Source: Oidiodendron maius Zn (lineage: Eukaryota > Ascomycota > Leotiomycetes > Myxotrichaceae). From it: DNA of 64,000 nt. Within the stretch, counting starts at the first letter, position 1. Each line of letters opens with the position of its first letter. This document shows, piece by piece, positions 36,812 through 47,107 of the stretch. The DNA lies in the NCBI GenBank assembly GCA_000827325.1, contig KN832881.1, positions 332,616 through 396,615 on the forward strand, in the 5' to 3' direction. Both the position numbers and the translations under genes were made by a program. The notes under the pieces were generated by a model. It worked only from the letters and a program-made list of their open reading frames with translations. It was not told where the DNA came from and did no database searches.

Positions 36812-38024
36812 GCTCTTAACTCTTAGCTCAATATTAATTGTTGAGTGTTGTCTAGGAAGGATTAGTGCGACAGTATACGCAACACTGTGCAGCACAGCCT
36901 CATTGCTTATGCGACCCTCGGATATATATATAGGGTAGCTCCTCCCTCTCTAGTTTTAAGAATTAAGTCGTCAACTCCACTTCAAATATTGTCAACATTA
37001 ATCTCAAGCTATATTTTCTTGACATATTTCCTATGACTGCACCCTGTCTTACTGATATCGAACACGTCTCTCTCAGAATGTGTGCCAAACAAAGTTGGAT
37101 TTCATCGAATTATTTAAGTGCATAGGTCTTCTCAGTGTTGAGAGTTATCAGGACTAGAAGCTGAATATAACACACTCTGTTGGCCCGCGTCAAATCTCTG
37201 TATATTTAACATGATCGCGGTAAGTCAACATACGAAAGAGGAGATGCTAGCAAGTGGATCAACAATTCTCTTGGTCATCTGAGGATGTGGATTATTTCTG
37301 TATTACTTCGAATAGCAGGACTTTGGTCCCAAAGGTTCCCGCCTTGTGTACTCGACTATGCTCGGCAAGTCATTTCCCTCCCACGGCTCTCGGCTCCTGA
37401 CGGTCACAGGCAAAGGATACTACAACTCCGTAATACTTTGAGTAAGTTTTATATATAATATCCTCATTTTTGTCATTAAGGTCTCATCAATAGCTTATCT
37501 TCAAGCTCTCTCCCTTGTAATTAAGATTGTGTGGGGGTGTGTTTTAGGCAAATCGAGCAAGCAACTCGACAAGTTGCGGATCACCTAGGACCCTGGCCTA
37601 GCCCTGTAGTTTAGCTGTTAGTCTGCATGTCTTGCATCACAATACATGAGACTGTCGCAGGAACTATTCTTGGCGGCGCCTGTCCACCCGACACTAGAAG
37701 CGCTCCGAATATTCTTCTCGGCTAAGCCCCTGGATTAGCCGAGAACGCCAATGACAATGACGTATGAGGCTGCCTTTGGATATGATAAAGAGAGTTACAT
37801 CAATTCGAGCTATGCCGGGAGAAATTTAACCAGTGCTTTGTAATGGCCCCATTTTATGAACGGAAGACATTGCCGTCATAAGGGCGATATTGTGCCAAGT
37901 ATATTTTACTTCATGAATATATTTTCTTGAGAATCTGCCTCTTAGACGATCGGGAATTCGTACACACTCGCAAATAGCAGAATCGGATAGATCAGAGAAT
38001 GTTTCGATTGAAGGCAGAGACAAT
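36812..38024. other. Intergenic region with one possible micro-gene
   Basis: Mostly AT-rich. A possible two-exon reading at 37211-37441 is listed separately. At about 37605-37665 a stretch recalls a tRNA 5' half but has no T-arm. Confidence 0.4.
37211..37441 (+). CDS. Possible two-exon micro-gene, about 44 residues
   Basis: ATGATCGCG is followed at once by GTAAGT, and a tag-cag acceptor at 37317-37318 opens a frame that reads DFGPKGSRLVYSTMLGKS and stops at 37439-37441. Basic, no known motif. The splice signals are good but the product is very short; it may be an exon relic of a larger lost gene. Confidence 0.2.
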
Positions 38025-38601
38025 ATGCGACTCTTAGTCGTTCTTTTTCTAGCCTTTACTGCCCTTTGCGAAGTAGACAGCCCATTTAAACTTGTCTCTC
38101 CGACTCCAGAAATGAAGGAAGGGTCCCTGGGGACGACCAACACCATAGCTCTGCTTCTGAGAAAAGAGTATGTAAAAGCGCTGGCAATACTTAATACAAT
38201 CTACTGTCTGTGTCTCTTTTCGATCTTTCTCCAGCTCACTCAACTGACAATAAATCACAGCACCGGAGAATAATGCCTCTTCCATTCAATGGGCACCATA
38301 TCAATTGATTAACAGTGCAATTTACATCGCCGATATTGCAAACAACGGAAACAAATATACCACTTGGATAACTCGTCAAGCCATTCCTGAGGCTCCCAAC
38401 AAGATCCCTTCAATTTCAGTCACTCCCGAATCATCTGAGAGAAATTCCTCCCCTGCTCAGATACCGAGCACGGCTGGAAAGCTAGCCGATTATACCCTAG
38501 GAACTAATGGGACAAACGCTGCTGGTAGCTCTGCAATGGTAAAAATAAATGCGTTGGGAGCTCTGCTGGTCTTCGTGGGTGCCGCATTTACGCTTTTATA
38601 A
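38025..38601 (+). CDS. Small secreted protein with GPI-type tail, KRE9-like
   Basis: Function unknown; probably a wall or membrane surface protein. Two exons, 38025-38205 and 38261-38601, give 173 residues. The N-terminus is a signal peptide (MRLLVVLFLAFTALC). The middle resembles the beta-sandwich of fungal Ser/Thr GPI proteins (SPTPEMKEGS, TIALLLRKE, ASSIQWAPYQL, YIADIANNG). The end is a hydrophobic tail (LGALLVFVGAAFTLL) after Asn/Ser-rich sequence, as in GPI signals. The intron is 55 bp with a CTGAC branch word 13-17 bp from its CACAG end, but its donor is the unusual GTCTGT. This is the only split I found that joins the two halves in frame; the better-looking GTATGT leads to a stop. Confidence 0.55.
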
Positions 38602-39006
38602 CCCAACTGGCAGAAGCCTGAGATGGTAAGGACTTGGCAAGGAGTAGGCGGTCAATTGTACATTTTGGCGACTTTGCACCCCCTTCCCACCCAAAAAACT
38701 ACATAGAAAACTCTGAATACGAATATCGGGTTCACGGCTATATTCTCTTGACATATTATGTCACCTTGGAAGAAGCTGCTCGGGGAAGCCGGCTGTTCTC
38801 ATAAGGGATTACTTAAAGTGTCGCGCCTCAAATTTTAGGCTGCCATCGCCACCCCCACATCATACAGCTTTATCATGGAACTTCTGCCTCTTGTCTCTGT
38901 GAAGTTTCCCTCCGCCATGCAAATAAAATAACGTCCTACCTTTCGCGCCAACTGTATATATTGTATTCAATTCTCCAACCTCTCTCCATCCTTTCCCATT
39001 CACAAA
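38602..39006. other. Intergenic spacer
   Basis: 405 bp, containing the promoter of the next gene. No element stands out. Confidence 0.4.
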
Positions 39007-39700
39007 ATGTCGGGCCTTCCAACTCTCGATTTCGGGCGGCCGACAATCTTTTTCGACTCCCACCCGGAAGAGCAGGATTCGTATCTCTCCTCGTACTGGA
39101 CGTCGTTAAAAACTACTATGCAGATGTAAGCTTCACGGTGTTGTCCCATAATAGCTTATTCAAAGGAGGCCAAAACCTAACAACATCTCCATATCCAGCG
39201 CCTTCACAGGCAAAGTCCCGAAATTCCACGAGCCCGGAAAACTGCGCGTCATATGGTGGACGCGTGAAGGCAACGAAGGAATGAAGGACTATGAGCTGCA
39301 CCAATATGCCCTGGTGCGAGAGAACTTCGACGTCCTCCTCGCAATGCCGGAGGTGCGGCGCGTTGTCATCATGGGGTACTCCGGGCAGAATCCGTACATG
39401 GTGGGAGATCGGGGTGCGAATCCCTGGGCGGAGAAGTTCGGGCGGGACTGGGCACAATTGAAGAAGGAGCGGAAGAGAGCGGCGGCCGGGGGGTCGGGGA
39501 TGAAGAGTGAGAAGAAGGAGGAGGTTGAGGAGAGGTCGAGGGAGAGGATGGATGCGAGTAAGGAGGGGAGGGTGGGAAAGGTAGTGGATATAGATAAAAT
39601 TATCGAGGAGAATGACAGGGCAGAGGAGGAGGCGAGGCGGCGGGAAGAGGAGAGGATAGCACATGAAAATGAGGGTTTGTTGAGTGGAGAGATGGTGTGA
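39007..39700 (+). CDS. Unrecognised 206-aa protein with charged C-terminal coiled coil
   Basis: I do not recognise the family. Exons 39007-39125 and 39199-39700 (73-bp intron, GTAAGC...TCCAG) keep the frame. The N-terminal part is compact (LPTLDFGRPTIFFDSH, KLRVIWWTREGNEG, VRRVVIMGYSGQNPYM). The C-terminal third is Lys/Glu/Arg-rich and likely a long helix (KKERKRAAAGG, IIEENDRAEEEARRREEER). The high G+C third positions and balanced N-terminal composition argue for a real gene. The long minus-strand frames over it are shadows of the charged repeat-like region. It converges on PEX5. Confidence 0.7.
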
Positions 39701-40101
39701 GAAGTTAGGAAGGACTTGAACGGATACTGGATTGGATGGATGGGCCAAGAATGATGGACGTATACGAGAAGAAAGGGCAAGACGCTTGCGTGAAGGGAGT
39801 ATATGCAAAGTGTTTCAGACATGTGAGTAGGGCCTTTGAGGACACTGAATTACCAACGATGATGGTTGCCGCCCGCGAATGGCTTTATCATACCCGGAAT
39901 CTGCTCATAGTTGCACTAAAATGGACTTCCCACGCAAGTAGGAAATATGACTTGAAGTCTTATAGCGTGCAGAATGTTTCCATTATATACATCCTCTAGC
40001 GGGTAAATTGCTAGACCATGCCCAACCATTTCTCTGAGACTAATCAACATGGATCATCATCTATAATACCAAACTCCATTAATCAGACACATCACCCTCT
40101 A
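39701..40101. other. Shared 3' spacer between convergent genes
   Basis: 401 bp between the 206-aa gene and PEX5 stop codons. No gene is seen. Confidence 0.5.
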
Positions 40102-42155
40102 TTAAAAGTCGAACTCTCCCCGGAAAGATTCCACGTCCATGCCAGATACTACACGGTCCGCTAGGTCCCGCCGGCCCATCTGGCTGAACACACGCCGTAA
40201 CGTGTCGTAGAGGTTCGAACTCTGGTTTTGGGTGATCATGCGGTCTAGTTCAGCCTCGCTGACACCACCATTCGCGTCTCCTAAGATATCACGGGCCTTC
40301 TCCCGTCCTTCGTTCTCGACGACCTTGTGCATTGCTAGCGCGCCGAGGAGGTGCGAGGCGGCTTCCTCGTAGCACCCGATGTTTATACAACTGACGCCTA
40401 GGTTATAACGTGCACGCACAAAGTTGGCGCGAATTGTGAGAGCCTTCTCGTAGGCAGCGATGGCCTCCTCACTCCGTCCACTATTGGCTAGTGTAGCACC
40501 TAGCCGGTTCCACAGCAGGTGCACTTGATCTTGCTGGTTGCTTGTCCCTGACTCCGTACTGGCGAGGGCGGCAACAAAACAGTCTACTGACTTGTCATAT
40601 TCTTCGGCACCATAAAAGAGTACGCCGAGCCCAACTTGCACATCTGGATCCATGTGCTCTCCATCAGGCGAGAGTTGTGCTGCTAGAATAAAGAAACCTG
40701 TGACTTTTTCGTGTAGTATCTGGCGGTCTGTAAAACCAATGTCGGTTTCGTTGGAGAGTTCGGCGGGAGGGAGGATGCTTGGATACTTGACGGAGAGCCA
40801 TCGTTCAAGAGTACGGTAGGCGGTGCTATCGTATCCTTCATTGGTATATGAGACTGCTAAGCCCATGAGTGCCGAAAGGTTATTTGGGTCCACCTGCAGA
40901 GCTTGTTCTAAAGCCCGAATGGCAGGAGTCTCCTTTTCGTTTTGCGCCTGTGCTGAGCCTAGCATAACCCAGGCTTCGACGTGCTGGGGATCCTTCTGTA
41001 CCGCCGCTTCGAATGCCAAAGCTGCGAGTGAGAGATTGCCACCTTCCTTCATGATCCGAACACCCTCTTCAAAGGGATTGTGGACCTCCTTGAACATGTT
41101 ATCGGACTCGAACATGTAATCCCCTAATTGAGGGTCTCGGAATGGCGATTGATGAATTCCTACGTCATTAAATCCGTCCCATTGATCGAGGTCGTCCATA
41201 TTGATATTCATGTCTCCTGGCATGTTCTCCTTTACCATTTCCCTAGCGATGGCGGTCTCAGCTTGTATGCCTCTCCAGATAGACTCGAAGTCACCAAACT
41301 CATTTGTTTCAGAATCAAGGACTGACCTGTCCATTTCATTGAGCTCCGCCTCTGCAGCCAGAGCTTCATCTTCCTCTTTACCCTCCAGATCAATCTGCTT
41401 GAATTGCTCTTCCCAATGCTCATCATCCAGTTCAATCATCTTCCCTTTGCCTTTATCCTGTGAGAGGTCCTGCTGTGGCCCCGCAAACGCCGGACGATTC
41501 ATCATCCCCATCCCCATCCCCATCCCCACACCATTCATTCCCATCATCCCCATGCCCATTCCCATTTGCCCTTGGTATCCGGTATACGTGCTCCCCATAT
41601 TTTGTGACATCGGGCTCCCCGTTCTAACTGTGCTCTGATTCATCTGCTGAAACCGCGCAAAGTCTGCTGGGCTGAATGCTGCGCCCTTTGGCGCATTGAA
41701 AGCCGCCTCCATACGCACCTGTTCCTCTGGGTGAAATTCCTGTGCCCAGGGCTGAACTCCCGGAGATCGTGAACTGGCGCGCATCTGGTGGAGATCGTGT
41801 TGCATTGCAAATACTGCGTCCGGGATCTGTCCGTTCTGTTGCATGAAGTCATTCATCATCTATGTATTTAAGTTATTCGTCAGCCATTTTGTTTTGTCAA
41901 TATGCAACGCCTCCAATACAAGCTAGCAGCCACACAAGCTCCTACAGAGAATATAAGTGCATAATGGGAAAGAGACGGATATCATACATTCTCCTGACTC
42001 CCCATGCTATTCGTGCTTCGCATGCCCTGCATGCTCGCCCCGGGTCGGCCCACCAGCCGGTCTCGCTGCAGACTCTTGTCATCCTGAACGTGCTTTGTGA
42101 ACTGGCTCAGCGGGTTCCCCGCCGTCGAGCACTCTGCGCCACCTAGGAACGACAT
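40102..42155 (-). CDS. pex5: Peroxisomal PTS1 receptor PEX5
   Basis: Cytosolic receptor that binds C-terminal SKL-type signals and carries proteins to the PEX13/PEX14 docking complex. Exons 41988-42155 and 40102-41859 (128-bp intron, GTATGA...ACATAG) give 641 residues. The N-terminus MSFLGGAEC has the conserved Cys9 that is mono-ubiquitinated for receptor recycling. WxxxF/Y-type PEX14-binding motifs appear as WAQEF, WEEQF and WDGF. A Met/Gly-rich low-complexity run (GMGMGMM) lies between. Seven TPR-like units fill the C-terminal half, with typical repeats such as AWVMLGSAQAQNEKE and WNRLGATLANSGRSEEAI. Start choice is fixed by the MSFLGG leader. Confidence 0.96.
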
Positions 42156-42862
42156 ATTTCTCAGAATCTCTAGATATGATAGCCTGTGGGTGGTATGGTA
42201 TTTATTCCGTCGGCTGTCGGTTGATGTGTGCGTGCGTCGCCACCTGTGCCGGGCGGATATTGTGGGGGTGAAGGATGATTAGAAAAGAAAATCTTGTGGT
42301 CTATATGCGAACGATAAGCATAAGGTAGTGGCGGGCTGTAATGTACAATAGCCGTAGGGCGTCAAAGACGGAGTGCAGTGAGTGAGTGGTGTTTATTATG
42401 CGCTTTGGTGATGTTGAAGAAGTATGACGGGGTCAAGTTGTGGGGGAAGATTATTGGAAATCGTAAATCCCGAGCTTCGGGCGAAGCCGAGGTGCAGAGA
42501 CGGATCCTGGCAGTTTGGTCGGATCACATGGCTGAGGATGTAAATCTGGAATGAGCGACGCAGCAATTTGGTACAATTATCTTTATAAGTCTGTGAGCTA
42601 TTTTCTTACGATAATACAAATGGGATAAGAGAACACCTGTGCAGCGAACCGAGAGTAGAGTGATGTGTTTGCAAGATCAAACCTCGTCTGCCGACGCCTG
42701 CCCAATATCCTATTTATAGTGCTGATAAACCGTAGATTCTTTTAAGACAAGAGGTGGAAAGAGGAAGGTTTCCCAAGGAAAAAGGCCTTGTGCCATCTGA
42801 CTGTTCATATTTATACAACCCTCCATAGCGACTGATATGCCCTTGCGTTGCCTCCGCATTCC
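42156..42862. other. PEX5 promoter and RRM gene 3' region
   Basis: 707 bp between two minus-strand genes. No clear element. Confidence 0.45.
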
Positions 42863-43948
42863 TCACAGGGGCTGCTCAGATCTCTGGAAGGGAGACCGTG
42901 GGGGAGAGCGTTCCTTGCCAGCGCTGAAATCCACCCTCAGCTTACGACCATAAATCTCCTTCCCATCGAGGACTTCCTTGCCCGCCTCAGCGCTCGAGAT
43001 ATCGACAAAGTCGGCGTGCGCAAAACCCCTCGGCTGACCGGTTCGTCTGTCGATAGCAACCCTGACATCGAGGACATTGCGGATATCACGGAAGAGCTTG
43101 TTGAGATCGGCATCGGACATTTCAAAGGCGAGGTTGCCGATGAAAAGAGTCTTAGAAGGAGGATTGGTCCGGGTTGGGCGATTGCTCCTTGCCATGTAAT
43201 TCACGATCATCCGTCGGCCCTCGAACACCATCTGGTCCTTGGCATCAATGGCAGCTTTGGCCTGCTCCACTGTCTCGAATTCAACGTATCCAAAACTGTT
43301 ATAAGCACGATCAGTTTGAATTTGCACAGAGCGAGTTATTGAGATTGTTCTGAGAAGATGCCTACCCTTTGCTTAATCCCCTGCTATCAGTTGCAATGGT
43401 CGAAGACTTGACAGCACCATACTGCGAAAACTCCTTCTCAAGCTCCGCAGCAGTGATCTCGAAGAGTAAGTTCCCAACGTATACACCATTGGAAGGCTGA
43501 ACGATACGCTCTGGGCGCGATCTTAGGCTGCCATATTGCTCTCTCCTGCTAGTATCATCTCTGTTACGATACAATGTTCTTGAATCGCTCCCGGGATTAT
43601 CAGAGAACGATTCGTACGCAGAGGATGAAGTCCCCACACTACCAGTTCTGGACTCAGATGACGACTCGACAGCGGATCGAAGAGTTTCAGCTTCGCCGGC
43701 ATCAGCAGACTCAATGGGCTTGACCTCGTCGCTCGAGAAGCGCCGGAAGACGGAAGGGTTCACGGCACTCTGGATTTTCGAGCGCACAAGGAAAGGGGAA
43801 GATGTGGTGGTGAAGGAACGAGGCGCAGACGCGATCGAAGTGGAAGCTGATCCTGCCACACGGAAGGCAGCGCGACGTATGAGATGCCTTGTTTTGGTCA
43901 GTCTACATTCTTTTCAATCGCTAGAGATGAATTGCATAGGGCTTACAT
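42863..43948 (-). CDS. Two-RRM RNA-binding protein, probably mitochondrial, split start codon
   Basis: Exons 43947-43948, 43366-43887 and 42863-43295 give 318 residues. The first coding exon supplies only A-T of the ATG; intron 1 (59 bp, GTAAGC...CTGAC...ACAAG) is followed by the G. The long open frame has no Met upstream of the RRMs, so a spliced start is required. The N-terminus (HLIRRAAFRVAGSAS...FRRFSS) is Arg/Ser-rich without acids, like a mitochondrial presequence. RRM1 is at about 134-210 (VYVGNLLF, RNP1 GFGYVEF) and RRM2 at about 223-300 (LFIGNLAF, RNP1 GFAHADF). It probably binds mitochondrial RNA; the target is unknown. Confidence 0.85.
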
Positions 43949-44087
43949 GATGGAAGATGGGATAAGGAGTGGAGGGTATATTTTTTGAAGTGTCTGGGTG
44001 ATGCAAGTGAATGCACCCCAGGAAAATTTCCAGCAGCTTTTTAGGTGCCAGATTGGATTAGCGCCAAGCTAACCATATTAGATTTTA

Positions 44088-44099
44088 TATCACGTGATA
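44088..44099. promoter_or_regulatory. Perfect 12-bp palindrome with CACGTG E-box
   Basis: TATCACGTGATA lies about 140 bp before the RRM gene start. CACGTG with flanking TCA/TGA is the classic target of Cbf1-type bHLH proteins. The role here is inference. Confidence 0.35.
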
Positions 44100-45511
44100 C
44101 AAATTCAACCTTTCCCGGGCTAGGTCGCGCGTGTACCTTAATTTACATTCCTCCTGTTACCCAAGGTTAAAAACACTTAATCCAGCCACTGTATTTGAGT
44201 GACTGGGAGTATAAAATTGCAGCACAAGTTATAATGAACAGACTTCTATTGGGGTATCCTACGTTTGGAATCATTCTGTCCTGCTGCTCCAGAATCTCTG
44301 CTCGGGCTGCAAACTGGGTCAAAGCAGCTTAGAATATCCTAAGCGGCCTCAAGCATCCTCTTCCATAACATCTTTGTGAGGAATGAGAATAGTATGTGGA
44401 CATGGGGGTATGTCGTGAGCTGCAGGCTAAGGCCAAGGCAGATGTCACTTTGTTCAAGACAAGTGACATTTAAAACCATTTCCGTATTGAAGAAACTAGG
44501 CTGCGTTACACACCACCTAATCTATCCCGCGGAATTCAAACCTATTGCCCACCGCGCCCAACCATAGGGCTGGATCAGTGAGATTGCCCCCACGAGAAAT
44601 AGGATGATAGACCCGACCAACGTAGGACGGGATTCAAATGCTGCGCACCCCCGTCTGCTTGTAGACAAGCAGGTCGGCCAGCGCAGCCCCATCCAAAACA
44701 AAAAATCTCCATATTACATCCCCAATGCTATCCACGAACTTTAGTTCCAGACGTTGCACAGGGGTTCTCAACACGCTCGCCCGTATCGAGGCAAGGAGTG
44801 GTTTGTATGCCGATGAACGATGGAAACCGACGCAACTTCAAGGCATTGCACCGAGAAATCCAGCAGTTTGTAATCAACATCGATGACGAGGCGCCATACA
44901 GCGATGAGCCTTCGTTTATCCGGGCAGCAGGAGACGGGATCCAGAGATTAGAGGAGACGGCGAATAGAGGGCCGTGAGCCGGTAGAATGCATGCAACACC
45001 ATAATTCAGCCATGATGTATGCAAGAGCGGCCCACCATCACATGTCTCATTCCAATGGCATCCCGTGCGTCAAGAGCCACACCAGCCTCGACCAGAAAGA
45101 GGGGGATATCCATCTGCGCTATATGCACTCCGCAGACGCCATTAGACACTTTTTATATAGTTGTAACAAACGCAAGGAAATATGTTATTTCGTAGGGCAG
45201 CTTCTGGCAGGTGAGTCCAGAGAGTACAGCCGCTGTTGTGATGCGAGTGTGGTATCAAGAAGGGAAAAACACCAGCCGAAGTACAAAAAGACTATCCCAG
45301 ACAGCAGGTGTATATATGAAATGAGGAAATCGAAGCGAAGCTGTGCAACGTTTATATAGTAACACAAGATCGCCGCCACATGATGCGAGCGTAGTTGATA
45401 GTTACGCCGCGTAAATGTCAGCGTTGACAAGAGATCCGGTAAGAAAGACCAGGCGTAAGTCGCGAATCAAATCATGATCGTTTCCATTGGGAGACGAGGA
45501 TAGTCGGGCAT
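44100..45511. other. Intergenic region, no supported gene
   Basis: About 1.4 kb. Only short overlapping frames. A nested hairpin lies at 44641-44686. Confidence 0.5.
44641..44686. other. Nested hairpin in intergenic DNA
   Basis: An inner stem CTGCTTGT/ACAAGCAG (8 bp, two-base turn) is flanked by 8-base arms and an outer stem CTGCGC/GCGCAG. It is not a tRNA: no A-box and T-arm in the right places. It may be chance, a site, or part of an RNA. Confidence 0.25.
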
Positions 45512-47107
45512 TTAGAATCGGTGCTCATAGCCATTTGCCGTGGCTCCGTCACCATGATACTGAATACCATTCATAGAGTTAGGGTCGCGCATGTTACTTT
45601 CCAAGCGGATGGGTGGCAGCTGACTACCCGAATTATAGCCTGATGATGGGGGGGGTGGTGGAGGGAATGAGGGGCTCTGTTCAACGTGGTGACGAATGGG
45701 CTGCTGGCCTGCTTGGGCGAGGAGATGCTTATTTTGCTCTCGGAGTTGAGCATTCTCCAACCGGATGGTGCTATTCTCATGTCTTGATGCATCGAGCTCT
45801 TGCTTCGCAATAGCCAGGGCATGAGTTGATTTGCGGATCTCATCTTGCAGACGAGAATATTCGTGAATGGCTATAGATAATCAGTACAGTTCGAATAGTA
45901 TACCCCTCGACGATTATGTTAGATAGACCATCGGAAGAGGGGATATATACCCTTTGTTAAAATCTCCCACTTGCTAGCTTTGGAGCCACGTTCTTGTGGC
46001 ATCATATCTCGAAGGTTATCGAACAAGTCTTTCATCTCCGTGCGACGCTTGCGCTCTGCAAGCTTGTGGCTCACACGCAGCTCAGGAGTGCGACTGTATG
46101 GCTGAGAGCTACTCGATGGTGAGCCTGCGTCGCTCTGAAGATCGTTGATCGCCTTGTGCTGCAGCGAATGGTGGTGGTGGCTTGTGGTGACACCCTGAAG
46201 TTCTGACGATGCTCGGGAGAGCCGTTGATAATCCGGGGGCATGCCATCCTCGAGTCGGCGCTGGCCAAGTGGGAGGCCAGACTCGGCAGTGAATTGGCTG
46301 CTTGCAATAGATTCGGCCAAACTCGAACGTCTGGAGTCGAGGAACGACATCCCTTGGCGATTGATCGTCTCAGAACCGGGGCGAGCAGCGGATGGAAGGC
46401 GTTGGACCACCTCTTCCGGGAAGGCCCAAGCCTGACCTTTGGTTGGCTCAGGAGCACGAGCGATATTTCCGAGCTCGGGACCCGTGATAGCAGGAGCCGT
46501 CCTCGAGACTTTAGGTGACATGGGCTCCGGTAGGCGCTGGTTGCTCGGTTGGTAGCCATTCGAGAAGCGGCCTGATGTGCGCTCAGCATTATGAGGGTTC
46601 CGCTGCTGCTGCAGGCTGGACTGGAGCGAAGTCGTGGACTGGTTGGCCGAGGCATATGGCGAGTTGGCCAAGCGTAGGTCGCTCATATGAGGGCCCAATT
46701 GACTATTGACGCTCTCTCGGCGTGAGTTAGGGTCTCCCGAGTCCCGGTTGATGCTGCGGGGCGTGTATGTATCGGCCGTGGGCGAGATGATGGAAGCGAC
46801 ACTCATGCCTCCAGGGGAGTGCAGTGGGTGCGATGGTAGGCATGTGTTAATCGGCGAGGGTGTTTTCTCGGTGGAGGACTGGTAGCCCGATAGCGGAGGG
46901 GTCAAGGCATTGCTGGTTGATTGCACTGAGTTATCTAGGTTTCCTGTCAGTGAGAGAGCCCAAAATTTATGTGACAGAGGGGCCGGAAGGTTGCTCACGC
47001 TTGCTGCCACCGATGGAGCCATAGGCGGAGTCGCGATTGTCCTCCGGCGAGTTGAGGACGCCGGCCAGCCCAGCTGGGAATGACGGGGGACGAGTCTGGT
47101 CAGCCAT
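45512..47107 (-). CDS. bHLH transcription factor with C-terminal coiled coil
   Basis: Exons 46999-47107, 45951-46943 and 45512-45870 (introns of 55 and 80 bp) give 486 residues, starting MADQTRPPSFPAGLAG. The first 320 residues are Ser/Pro/Asn-rich. The basic region and helix 1 start near residue 328 (SHKLAERKRRTEMKDLFDNL), the loop holds PQERGSKASKW, and helix 2 runs across intron 2 (EILTKAIHEYS). The His/Glu/Arg pattern of the basic region (H..E.KRR) predicts E-box binding. A leucine-zipper-like helix follows (IRLENAQLREQNKHLLAQ), then a Pro-rich tail. It is preceded by an unusually long gene-free region, as is common for developmental or nutritional regulators. The regulated process is unknown. 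Confidence 0.9.

Noticed and set aside
37605-37665. tRNA-like stretch (A-box-like word and partial anticodon arm)
   Set aside because: No T-arm or B-box follows, and no closing acceptor stem is seen.
38155-38273. Reading the small GPI-type gene as broken
   Set aside because: The GTATGT donor and read-through both stop, but an intron at 38206-38260 joins both halves in frame, so it is listed as a gene with modest confidence.
39116-39822. Minus-strand frames of 177 and 230 codons
   Set aside because: Shadows of the Lys/Glu/Arg-rich region of the plus-strand gene, whose exon join and composition are better.
44630-44690. tRNA candidate on the minus strand around a ttgaatcc word
   Set aside because: The arms do not pair as a tRNA; only the separate nested hairpin remains.
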